Of a stretch of DNA of 16,097 bases, positions 6,730-14,176 are shown in pieces. This DNA comes from Pirellulaceae bacterium (lineage in GTDB: Bacteria; Planctomycetota; Planctomycetia; Pirellulales; Pirellulaceae). The notes under the pieces are model-generated. The model was not told where the DNA came from. It saw only the letters and a list, made by a program, of their open reading frames with translations, and did no database searches. The translations under genes and the position numbers were made by a program. Location: contig JASLRF010000057.1 in NCBI GenBank assembly GCA_030744095.1, forward strand, positions 1 to 16,097. Reading direction: 5' to 3'. Position 1 is the stretch's first letter, and each line of letters begins with the position of its first letter.

Positions 6730-7932
6730 ATGCCTGAATTCGCATATACCGCTCGAGACATCAACGGCCAGAAAACCACCGGCAACATTACGGCGGGTTC
6801 CGAGCGCGAGGCCGTAACGGTGTTGGCAGGGCGTTCGCTGTTCCCCATCAGTGTCGCGGCCCACCGCGAGGCGATACGTTTAAGCCTCGGTCGTGGTGTG
6901 AACGGTCAAACCATGGCTGTCACGTACAGCCAAATGTCCGCACTATTGCGCAGCGGCGTTCCGCTTCTTCGATCGATCAGCATTCTCCGCGATCAAACAT
7001 CCAATAAGAGACTCAAGTCCGTCTTGGATCAGGTACACGGTCGGGTAGAAGAGGGAACAGGGTTAGGAGAAGCCATGGCGCGGCATCCTCGCGTGTTCAG
7101 CGAAATGGCCATCAACATGGTCCGCGCCGGCGGTGAAGGTGGGTTTCTGGAAGAGGCGCTCGACCGGGTGGCTCATTTCACCGAAGACTATGAAGATCTT
7201 AAGTCACGCACCGTCGGGGCCTTAGCCTACCCCGTGTTTCTAGGTGTGATTGGCATCGGGGTTGTCTCGGTGTTGATTGTGGGTTTCGTTCCCAAGTTTG
7301 CTCTCATGTTTGAAGGTCTGCGTGAGCGCAACGAACTGCCGGTGTTAACGGACTGGCTCCTGATGTTTAGTGAGTCCATCCGCGACTATGGAGTCGTTTT
7401 TATTGCCGTGGTGACGGTGATAAGCGCCTTTGTATATGTGCGGGCCGCGACGGAAGCTGGGCGGCGAGTGATCGACATGATCAAGCTCAAGATCCCTGTC
7501 GTTGGCGGGATCTTTGCCAACTTGGCGGTAGCTCGTTTCTGCCGTGTCCTAGGCACAATGTTGCGCAACGGCGTTCCGATTCTGAAGTCGTTGGAAATAA
7601 GCCGTGATGCCACGGGCAACCGCGTTTTGTCGGAAGCCATTCGCGATGCTGCGGAGAATATTTCCTCAGGTCAGTCGTTGGCCGCACCGCTGGCGTCGAG
7701 CGGACATTTTCCCGTGACCGTCGTTGAGATGATTTCGGTGGCCGAGGAATCCAATACGTTAGACAAAGTGCTGGTTGAAATCGCCGATGGACTCGAACGG
7801 CGAACGTCGCGTCGGTTGGACCTGTTTGTCCGGATGCTTGAACCGGTCATGCTGTTGTGTCTTGCGGTTGTCGTGTTGCTGGTCGTGATTGCCTTGCTCT
7901 TGCCTGTCATCAAGATGAGCGCCACGATGTGA
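6730..7932 (+). CDS. gspF: Type II secretion inner-membrane platform protein GspF (GspF/PilC family)
   Basis: Polytopic inner-membrane platform on which the pseudopilus is built and with which GspE engages. Its 400 residues match the family. The N-terminal 'MPEFAYTARDINGQ' is characteristic. Two repeated T2SSF helical domains are visible, starting near residue 63 ('YSQMSALLRSGVPLLRS') and near 270 ('CRVLGTMLRNGVPILKSLE'). The expected three membrane segments occur around 160-190, 215-235 and 370-395, the last at the extreme C-terminus. No strong ribosome-binding site precedes the ATG, but no other start suits the conserved N-terminus. It lies between gspE and gspG as in most gsp operons. Confidence 0.96.
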   Translation: MPEFAYTARDINGQKTTGNITAGSEREAVTVLAGRSLFPISVAAHREAIRLSLGRGVNGQTMAVTYSQMSALLRSGVPLLRSISILRDQTSNKRLKSVLDQVHGRVEEGTGLGEAMARHPRVFSEMAINMVRAGGEGGFLEEALDRVAHFTEDYEDLKSRTVGALAYPVFLGVIGIGVVSVLIVGFVPKFALMFEGLRERNELPVLTDWLLMFSESIRDYGVVFIAVVTVISAFVYVRAATEAGRRVIDMIKLKIPVVGGIFANLAVARFCRVLGTMLRNGVPILKSLEISRDATGNRVLSEAIRDAAENISSGQSLAAPLASSGHFPVTVVEMISVAEESNTLDKVLVEIADGLERRTSRRLDLFVRMLEPVMLLCLAVVVLLVVIALLLPVIKMSATM

Positions 7933-8003
7933 TCGTCCTCATGGGGTGTTCGGCGCCACAATATCTGGTGTCAAGAATCAGTGTATCTTCAAAACTAAAG
8001 TCC

Positions 8004-8009
8004 GGAGGA
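8004..8009 (+). promoter_or_regulatory. Strong Shine-Dalgarno for gspG
   Basis: GGAGGA lies 7 nt before the ATG at 8017. It is one of the best ribosome sites in the window, fitting the need for far more major pseudopilin than the other components. Confidence 0.6.
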
Positions 8010-8016
8010 ATTAAAA

Positions 8017-8442
8017 ATGAAACGTGATCTTCGCAAACGGCGTCGTGCTGTTGGCTTTACCTTGATGGAAGTCCTGTTGGTGCTTGCCATTTTGGTGATT
8101 CTGGGTTCATTTGTTGGATACTACATGCTGGGTGCTCAGGAGAAAGCGTTTACCCGCGCGGCCCAGAGCCAGATCAGCACTTTCGATCAGATGTTGCTCG
8201 GATATCGATTGGATGTCGGTTCGTACCCGTCCACGTCGCAGGGACTCCAGTCCTTGCGTGAAGCGCCGGCGGACATGGCCAATAGCAAATGGGATGGCCC
8301 CTATGCAGAAAAGACGATTCCACCTGATCCTTGGGGCAATCCGTATCAATACGAATTGGTTGACGCCGATAATTTTCACATTTGGTCTTGGGGCCCCAAT
8401 GGCCAAAGTGGTGACGATGACGACATCAATAACACTACTTGA
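8017..8442 (+). CDS. gspG: Major pseudopilin GspG
   Basis: Main subunit of the periplasmic pseudopilus. It has 141 residues, normal for GspG. A short basic leader (1-13) ends in Gly13, followed by Phe14 and the class III prepilin motif G|FTLMEVLLVLAI, with Glu at mature position 5 and N-methylation expected on Phe. The globular part carries the diagnostic GspG features: 'YRLDVGSYPSTSQGLQSL', 'KWDGPY', 'DPWGNPYQYE' and an Asp-rich C-terminal loop (GDDDDI) matching the conserved calcium-binding site. Processing requires a prepilin peptidase (GspO/PilD), which is not encoded in this window. It starts the tightly packed pseudopilin cluster. Confidence 0.97.
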   Translation: MKRDLRKRRRAVGFTLMEVLLVLAILVILGSFVGYYMLGAQEKAFTRAAQSQISTFDQMLLGYRLDVGSYPSTSQGLQSLREAPADMANSKWDGPYAEKTIPPDPWGNPYQYELVDADNFHIWSWGPNGQSGDDDDINNTT

Positions 8443-8446
8443 TCTG

Positions 8447-8450
8447 GGAG
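8447..8450 (+). promoter_or_regulatory. Shine-Dalgarno that favours a TTG start for gspH
   Basis: GGAG ends 6 nt before TTG 8457. The alternative TTG at 8439, which overlaps the gspG stop, has no purine-rich site upstream. Confidence 0.45.
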
Positions 8451-8456
8451 CTTTTC

Positions 8457-9155
8457 TTGAAAGCCAACGTGTCTCAATTTGGACAGCGGCAGCGCCAGGG
8501 CTTCACGCTGATGGAAATGCTGTTGGTGCTGGCTCTACTGGTCGTCATCTCCGCGATCTCTCTGCCGGCGCTCCAGGGACCGATGGAAAACCACCGGCTG
8601 CGCGTGTCCGGTGATATCCTCCGCGTGCAATGGTCGCACGCGCGCATTAAGGCGATGGAGACGGGTCGCACGTATGTGTTCAAATTCCAACCGGAGCTTC
8701 AGAGTTTCAAAATCGAGCCCTGGTACCTGGAGGACGATTACCTCGAATCGTCGGACCTCATCCAGGGCGCCGCGGGCGGAGCATTGGCTGGTGCCAATGG
8801 CAACTTACCGAATGACTTTCAGGCGAATGGCGCATCGTCACCCGGTGGGATCTACAGTCCGAATTCGACGACCGCGACATCGACGATGGATCTGGGCGAG
8901 TTGCCCGAAAACGTCATGTTTGTGGGGAGTGAGACCGAACTGGATGACCGATCAGCCTATCTTTCGCTGACAACGCCCAGCGAGGATGTTGATGTGGTCT
9001 GGTCAGATCCAATATTCTTCTATCCCGATGGTACGTCCTCGACAGCGCGGATCCTGATCAGGAATTCGCGAGCTCGGTACCTGATGGTTAGCGTACGAGG
9101 TCTGACTGGCGTTGTGCAAGTTAGTGATTTATTGACCGTGGAGGAGATTCAGTAG
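8457..9155 (+). CDS. gspH: Minor pseudopilin GspH-like
   Basis: Minor pseudopilin, probably part of the pseudopilus tip complex. The best start is TTG 8457, giving 232 residues and a 15-residue leader before G|FTLMEMLLVLALL (Glu at mature +5); TTG 8439 (6 residues longer) and GTG 8469 are alternatives, and there is no suitable ATG. The segment after the membrane helix, 'VQWSHARIKAMETGRTYVF', is typical of GspH/FimT-type pilins. The C-terminal part is longer than in classical GspH (about 170-190 residues), with an Ala/Gly/Asn/Ser-rich insert near the middle. It sits between gspG and gspI, the usual gspH place. The prepilin class is certain; the H assignment rests on order and the GspH/FimT-like core. 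Confidence 0.85.
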   Translation: MKANVSQFGQRQRQGFTLMEMLLVLALLVVISAISLPALQGPMENHRLRVSGDILRVQWSHARIKAMETGRTYVFKFQPELQSFKIEPWYLEDDYLESSDLIQGAAGGALAGANGNLPNDFQANGASSPGGIYSPNSTTATSTMDLGELPENVMFVGSETELDDRSAYLSLTTPSEDVDVVWSDPIFFYPDGTSSTARILIRNSRARYLMVSVRGLTGVVQVSDLLTVEEIQ

Positions 9156-9156
9156 G

Positions 9157-9630
9157 ATGAGCACTCCTTCGACGAATCAACGTTTGCGGCGTCGCCATGG
9201 TCTGTCGCTTTTGGAAGTCATGCTTGCGCTGGCGATTCTGGGCGGAGCCCTTGCCGTAATAGGCGAACTTATGCGGTTTGGCATGCGCAATGCTGAATCC
9301 GCACGTGATCTTGCCACGGCTCAAGTGTATTGCGAAGCCAAGATCAACGAAATCGCGGCCGGATTGCTGCCACCACAACCCATTGCCGACACCCCAATTG
9401 AAGAAATGTCCAGCCTGGATGAGGTAGGACTGTGGTTCTATTCAGTTGACGTGCAACAAATAGATCAGCAGGGGTTGATCGCAGTGAAGGTGACCGTGTT
9501 TCAAGATCCCACGGTCAAAATGCGGGCCGTCAATTTCTCCCTGGTCCGTTGGATGATCGACCCCGCCCAGGTAGAAATCCAAACGACGGACTACACAAGC
9601 GTCTCCACGGGAGGTGCTGGTGATGTGTAA
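9157..9630 (+). CDS. gspI: Minor pseudopilin GspI-like
   Basis: A 157-residue minor pseudopilin of the tip complex. The leader is 15 residues ending in Gly, followed by LSLLEVMLALAIL, with Leu instead of Phe at mature position 1 and Glu at +5. The next segment 'ARDLATAQVYCEAKINEI' resembles the A-x-x-x-A-x-x-x-A-E-x-K pattern common in GspI. GGAGGAG at 9140-9146 lies 10 nt before the ATG, inside the end of gspH, and only 1 nt separates the two genes. Its 3' end overlaps gspJ by 8 nt. Translational coupling on both sides is likely. Confidence 0.87.
   Translation: MSTPSTNQRLRRRHGLSLLEVMLALAILGGALAVIGELMRFGMRNAESARDLATAQVYCEAKINEIAAGLLPPQPIADTPIEEMSSLDEVGLWFYSVDVQQIDQQGLIAVKVTVFQDPTVKMRAVNFSLVRWMIDPAQVEIQTTDYTSVSTGGAGDV
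9609..9614 (+). promoter_or_regulatory. Shine-Dalgarno that decides the gspJ start
   Basis: GGGAGG lies inside the end of gspI, 8 nt before ATG 9623. The upstream in-frame GTG codons at 9614 and 9620 overlap it or are too close to use it. Confidence 0.6.
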
Positions 9631-10639
9631 TCGAAGCGAATCTCGCCACTGCCGTCGCGGCTTCAAGGCCCAGCGTGGCGGCTTCACGTTGCTGGAGTTG
9701 CTGTTGGCACTGACGTTGACCGGGATGGTCTTGTATGCGATCGGCGTGGCAGTCGATTTGAATCTGCGGGCCTTCCAAAAACGTCGTTCATCGATCGAGC
9801 AGTCTCAGCTCGCTCGCACATTGCTACGGATCATTGCTGACGACATCCGCAGTAGTGTTGCTTACTACGAGCAGGATCTATCCGGTGTCGAGAAGCTTCT
9901 TACCGATACTGCCGAGTCCGCGGCCAGCGGTGCCTTGGATGAACTAGGGCTGGAAGTCGATCCTGAAGCGTTGGACACGATGCTCGAGGACGAATCAACG
10001 AACACCACGGAACTGGCGGCGGGGGAGACGATTCCAACCAAGCCGGGGATTTACGGAAATCAACTTGAATTGCAGATCGATGTGAGTCGGCTGCCACGGA
10101 TCGAAGAATATCAACAGTTGTTGGCGGTGGATCCCAATGTCGCGCTCATGGACTTGCCCAGCGATGTCAAAACCGTGACTTACTTCATTCAGGATCGGGG
10201 CTTGGTGGCGGAAGCGGAGGTCGCAGGTCCCGCACCGGCCTTGGGCGTCTCCTCGGAAGTGAACGGCTTGGTACGTCGCGAGATGGATCGGTCGGTCACG
10301 CAATGGGCTCTGGAAAACGGTAATGTCATTGGCATGCAACAGAATGGGGACGTGATTGCGCCTGAGGTTGTTGGCATGGAACTAAGCTACTTCGATGGCT
10401 ACGAGTGGCGGATCGAGTGGGACAGCGAAGCGGAAGGCAGCTTGCCCGTGGCAATCCAGATCATTTTGGCGATGACACCCCCGACCGATCCAACAACTAT
10501 GGACGATCCAGCGGTCATCGATGAAAGCACACTGAACTATTATCGTTCCGTCATTCGTATTCCAACGGGCCGCCCTGTTGAGGAAGAGGAAGAGTCGCTC
10601 GAGACCGATCCGCTGACCGAAGAAGGGGAAGGTGTGTGA
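9623..10639 (+). CDS. gspJ: Minor pseudopilin GspJ-like, enlarged
   Basis: Minor pseudopilin expected to join GspI and GspK at the tip. The ATG at 9623 gives 338 residues; classical GspJ is near 200. The 20-residue leader ends in Gly20, then FTLLELLLALTLTG with Glu at mature +5. The helix continues into 'QSQLARTLLRIIADDIRSS', the usual GspJ pattern of a long helix followed by a D-[IL]-R segment. An acidic insert (about residues 87-135) and further acidic stretches explain the extra length. The late segment 'LSYFDGYEWRIEWDSEAEG' followed by 'LPVAIQIILAM' matches the conserved GspJ end (W...W-D....LP.A....). It overlaps gspI by 8 nt and gspK by 1 nt. Confidence 0.86.
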   Translation: MCNRSESRHCRRGFKAQRGGFTLLELLLALTLTGMVLYAIGVAVDLNLRAFQKRRSSIEQSQLARTLLRIIADDIRSSVAYYEQDLSGVEKLLTDTAESAASGALDELGLEVDPEALDTMLEDESTNTTELAAGETIPTKPGIYGNQLELQIDVSRLPRIEEYQQLLAVDPNVALMDLPSDVKTVTYFIQDRGLVAEAEVAGPAPALGVSSEVNGLVRREMDRSVTQWALENGNVIGMQQNGDVIAPEVVGMELSYFDGYEWRIEWDSEAEGSLPVAIQIILAMTPPTDPTTMDDPAVIDESTLNYYRSVIRIPTGRPVEEEEESLETDPLTEEGEGV

Positions 10640-12309
10640 TGAGCAAGCAAGCAAGCAAACACCGCCCCGTTTCCGAACCACGGCGACGAGCCATTGTTCT
10701 GATGATCGTGTTAGTGGTGATTGTGCCCCTGTCCTTGGCCGCCTACACGTTTAGCGATCTGATGCTCACCCATCGTCATGCGGCGCTAGTACACGGCAAG
10801 CGGCTTCAGGCGAGGATGCTGATCGATTCCGGTGTCGAGGCCGTACTTCAGTATCTGAGTACTGACGATGCATCCCAGACCGAAGCAGGTGGCCATTACG
10901 ACAATCCCTTGTACTTTCAGAATATGGTTGTGATTCCAGAGACGGACGCGGATCTGCGGGCGAGTTTCACGGTGCTTGCGCCGATGCCGGCGACCGATGG
11001 AATGCCGATGGGGCCACGGTACGGTCTAGAGGACGAGTCCGTTCGATTGAATCTGAACATGGTCTTGCTGGCCGATAAGATCGAAGAGGGCGCTAGCCGC
11101 AATTTGTTGATGTCATTGCCCGGCATGAGTGAAGAGATTGCGGACGCCATTCTGGATTGGATGGATGAAGATGACGAGGCACGGGAATACGGCGCAGAAC
11201 TTGATTATTATTCGAGTCTGGAACCGGCGCCCTATGCACCTCGCAATGGCCCCTTGCAGACCGTCGAGGAGCTCTTGTTGGTGGCGGGAATGACACCTCA
11301 GCTGTTGTTCGGGATCGATTCGAATCGTAACGGCATGGTCGACGGCCATGAAATGAGCTCCATGATGGGCGGGACCGGCATGGCTGGCACGGCAAACGTG
11401 GCTGGTGCCAGTGCCGCCCCAAATCCAGCTGCGATGGCTGGAATGACCGGGATGGATGCCTCGGCAATGGCGTCCGATCGTGGCTGGTCGTCTTACCTGA
11501 CCATCTACAGCGCCGAACGTAACACGAACGCGTTGGGCGAACCCCGGATCTATCTCAATGGTGACGATTTGCAGCAACTGCATGACGATCTGAGTGCCGT
11601 GTTGAGTGAAGAGGCCGCGAATTTTATTGTCGCCTACCGGATCTACGGACCAACGGATGAAAGCGGACAAACGACGTCCGCGGAGTCGCTGGAATTGGAT
11701 CTCAGCCAATCACCCAAGACGCAAATCACACAAGTGTTGGAGCTGATCGGTGCCAAGGTGCAAGCAGGAAGCAGCAGTGGCGGCGGTCGCAGTTCGAGCG
11801 GCAGTGGACAGAGTGCGCCCATCGTCAGCTCCCCCTATGCTGACGATCCGCTCGCGATGGCGAGCTACCTGCCTCAACTGATGGATAACTGCACCGTGAA
11901 CGAAAGCGAGTCAATTCCTGGTCGGTTGAATATCAACCAAGCGCCAGCGGAGCTGCTCGTTGGGATTCCGGGAATCACCGAAGAGATCGTCGATGCGATT
12001 TTGAATAGCCGTACCGCAACGACCGAAGAAGGTGACGAGAGCCGAGATTTCGAGACGTGGCTGCTGGTCGAAGGCCTCGTAACGTTAGACGAAATGAAGT
12101 CGCTGTCACCGTTTATTAGTGCCGGCGGGAATGCCTTTCGTGCCCAAATCGTTGGTTACTTTCAGGGTGGTGGGCCTTCAGCCCGGGCGGAAGTGATTTT
12201 TGACGCTACCACCACGCCACCACGCGTATTATTCTGGAGAGATATCAGCCATCTTGGGCGCGGCTACGCGCTCGACATGCTGGGCGTCGATCTGATTGAC
12301 GAATTCTGA
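10639..12309 (+). CDS. gspK: Minor pseudopilin GspK (T2SSK) with EF-hand-like loop
   Basis: Tip pseudopilin that caps the pseudopilus. The ATG at 10639 shares its A with the gspJ TGA, giving 556 residues against 300-350 in classical GspK. The leader ends RRRA, followed by IVLMIVLVVIV; there is no Glu at +5, as usual for GspK, and Ala replaces Gly at -1. The T2SSK core is clear: 'LPGMSEEIADAILDWMDEDD', 'YGAELDYY', 'NGPLQTVEELLLVAGM' and a second helix-hairpin-helix-like stretch 'LNINQAPAELLVGIPGI'. Between the two halves sits a perfect EF-hand loop DSNRNGMVDGHE (residues 227-238), followed by a Met/Ala/Gly-rich linker and later a Ser/Gly run. These inserts account for the extra length. GTG 10636 is an alternative start. 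Function in the tip is well supported; the role of the EF-hand is unknown. Confidence 0.92.
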   Translation: MSKQASKHRPVSEPRRRAIVLMIVLVVIVPLSLAAYTFSDLMLTHRHAALVHGKRLQARMLIDSGVEAVLQYLSTDDASQTEAGGHYDNPLYFQNMVVIPETDADLRASFTVLAPMPATDGMPMGPRYGLEDESVRLNLNMVLLADKIEEGASRNLLMSLPGMSEEIADAILDWMDEDDEAREYGAELDYYSSLEPAPYAPRNGPLQTVEELLLVAGMTPQLLFGIDSNRNGMVDGHEMSSMMGGTGMAGTANVAGASAAPNPAAMAGMTGMDASAMASDRGWSSYLTIYSAERNTNALGEPRIYLNGDDLQQLHDDLSAVLSEEAANFIVAYRIYGPTDESGQTTSAESLELDLSQSPKTQITQVLELIGAKVQAGSSSGGGRSSSGSGQSAPIVSSPYADDPLAMASYLPQLMDNCTVNESESIPGRLNINQAPAELLVGIPGITEEIVDAILNSRTATTEEGDESRDFETWLLVEGLVTLDEMKSLSPFISAGGNAFRAQIVGYFQGGGPSARAEVIFDATTTPPRVLFWRDISHLGRGYALDMLGVDLIDEF

Positions 12310-12318
12310 ATTTTTCAC

Positions 12319-12322
12319 GAGG
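12319..12322 (+). promoter_or_regulatory. Shine-Dalgarno that decides the start of the PilM-PilN-like gene
   Basis: GAGG lies 6 nt before ATG 12329 (3 nt before the adjacent ATG 12326). The longer frame from TTG 12296, inside gspK, has no such site. Confidence 0.5.
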
Positions 12323-12328
12323 TTGATG

Positions 12329-14176
12329 ATGCCACAACTACTGGCTCTGGAATGGGATGGATGTGAAGTACGCGTCGCCGTCGCGCGAACGCGGGGCAGC
12401 GACATCGTTGTCGAACATGCTTTTGTGGTAGACCTCGAGTTGGGCGGCGGACAGACTCCCGCCGAGTCCGAGGTCGGCAAACGCGTCGCTGCGGCGCTCG
12501 CGGCGCGCAACCTGGGGCGAACCGAGACGTTGGTGGCAATTGGCCGAACAAGCATCGAGTTGCGTCAGTTGGCCTTGCCCCCTTCGCCGGTCGAAGAACT
12601 GCCCGAGCTTGTTCGATTTCAGGCCCTCCGGCAATTTACCACAATCAGTGAGGATTGGCCGATCGATTTCGTGCACGTGGATGCCGGGGATTCAGAGTCG
12701 CTACATGTGATCGCCGCGGCGATTTCACCCGACTTGGTCAAACAGATCCAGGGCACGTGTGAATCAGCCGATCAAACGGCCAAGCGATTGGTCTTGCGTC
12801 CTTTTGCGGCGGCGTCGCTGTTGCACCGCCACGATAAGAACCGCCAACCACCCTGCACGCTCATGGTGGATCTGTTGGCGGAAGAAGTCGATCTGACGGT
12901 GATGGTCGATAATCAAGTCGCCATGATGCGCACGGTCCGATCGTCGACCGGCAATGGTGCCGAGGCCCAGTCGCGGGCATTGCTAGGTGAGATCCGACGG
13001 ACGATCGCGGCCGCGCAGAATCAGCTGAGCGGTCATCGCGTGGAACGCATTGTGATCTGTGGCGACGGCAGTGATCAGTCGACACTGAAGGCATTGGTCG
13101 AGGATAAGCTGACTTGCAAGGTCGAACTGTTCAGTCCATTCAGCGATCTACAGGTCGAAGGTGAGCTGGCTGAGAGTAAGCCGGAACATCCGGGGCGGTT
13201 TGCGCCGCTGTTGGGCATGCTCGCCGACGAAGCCGCCGGTGCTGCACACGGGATCGATTTTTTGCACCCTCGCGAAAGACCGACACCTCCGAGCCCATGG
13301 CGAAACCGCGGTCTTTACATCGGCCTTGGCGTGGCAGTTTGTGCTGTTGTAGCGATGGTTTTGGTGGTGAGCGGCATGAACATGGACGCCGAGATTGCCG
13401 ACCTGCAAAAAGAATCACAAGGCCTGGAAAAAACGGTCGACAAAGCCAAGAAGAAAAGTGACGACGTGAATCGTGTCGAGGATTTCCTTCGTACGGACTA
13501 CGCGTGGCTCGACGAGCTGAAAGAACTCTCCGATACGATGCCTCCGGCCGATGACGTTATTCTCACGCAATTGAATATGATCGCTATTCCAAGCGGCGGG
13601 CAGATTGCGCTGGATGGATACACTATGGAATCCAGCCAGATTGAAGACGTCCAGCGCGCCTTGCGAAGCGGCGGTCGTCGTGTTGTTCCCAAAGGCGGAG
13701 GCGTCGACCCGCGTCGTGATGAGTACAGATGGCAGTTTAAGGAATTGATCGTTCTACCGCTGAGAACGGATCTGACGGCCAACGTTGCCAAGCCAACCGC
13801 TGTCACGGTGGCACCCGAGTCGGAAACGCCAGCCGCCGAGCCAGTCAAAGAGTTGCCAGCCGAGGATGCGCCGCGTACGGAGCCTCCTGTAGACGAGCCC
13901 ACCCAAGATCCTTCCGTAATTGAGCCCGACGATTTGGAGGCAGCTGTTCTGAACAAACCTGTCAACGAGACAGACCCAGTGGAGGCGCCGATCCAAGATT
14001 CGCCCACCACAGAGCCTCCTGTTTCGCAGGCGAAAAGCCCGGACGAACCGGCGGGCAAGCCAGCCGCCGCGGATGGATCACCGCAAGATCCACCGGCCAC
14101 CGAGCTTCCAACGGTGGAAGTACCGGCAAGTGAAGATCCTCTTAAAAGTGACCCTCCAGCGAGCACTTCGCCATGA
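12329..14176 (+). CDS. PilM+PilN fusion, GspL-like inner-membrane alignment protein with long acidic tail
   Basis: A 615-residue protein linking the cytoplasmic ATPase to the periplasmic complex. Residues 1 to about 300 form a PilM/GspL actin-like domain: start 'LLALEWDGCEVRVAVAR', second strand pair 'LMVDLLAEEVDLTVMVD' near 178-194, and 'IVICGDGSD' near 242-250. A single membrane segment spans about 329-350, followed by a coiled coil (355-390) and a PilN-like periplasmic domain (about 391-480) with 'ILTQLNMIAIPSGGQIALDG'. The last ~130 residues are an acidic Pro/Thr/Glu-rich tail without predicted fold. Phosphate-binding positions are not canonical (E-W-D-G instead of D-I-G; D-L-L-A instead of D-I-G), as in GspL, so ATP hydrolysis is doubtful. 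ATG 12326 or TTG 12296 are other possible starts. It ends in an ATGA overlap with the next gene. Confidence 0.87.
   Translation: MPQLLALEWDGCEVRVAVARTRGSDIVVEHAFVVDLELGGGQTPAESEVGKRVAAALAARNLGRTETLVAIGRTSIELRQLALPPSPVEELPELVRFQALRQFTTISEDWPIDFVHVDAGDSESLHVIAAAISPDLVKQIQGTCESADQTAKRLVLRPFAAASLLHRHDKNRQPPCTLMVDLLAEEVDLTVMVDNQVAMMRTVRSSTGNGAEAQSRALLGEIRRTIAAAQNQLSGHRVERIVICGDGSDQSTLKALVEDKLTCKVELFSPFSDLQVEGELAESKPEHPGRFAPLLGMLADEAAGAAHGIDFLHPRERPTPPSPWRNRGLYIGLGVAVCAVVAMVLVVSGMNMDAEIADLQKESQGLEKTVDKAKKKSDDVNRVEDFLRTDYAWLDELKELSDTMPPADDVILTQLNMIAIPSGGQIALDGYTMESSQIEDVQRALRSGGRRVVPKGGGVDPRRDEYRWQFKELIVLPLRTDLTANVAKPTAVTVAPESETPAAEPVKELPAEDAPRTEPPVDEPTQDPSVIEPDDLEAAVLNKPVNETDPVEAPIQDSPTTEPPVSQAKSPDEPAGKPAAADGSPQDPPATELPTVEVPASEDPLKSDPPASTSP

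Noticed and set aside
12296..12328. TTG 12296 start extending the PilM-PilN-like protein by 11 residues into gspK
   Set aside because: No ribosome site precedes it, and the added residues disrupt the usual short PilM N-terminus. GAGG before ATG 12329 is better placed.
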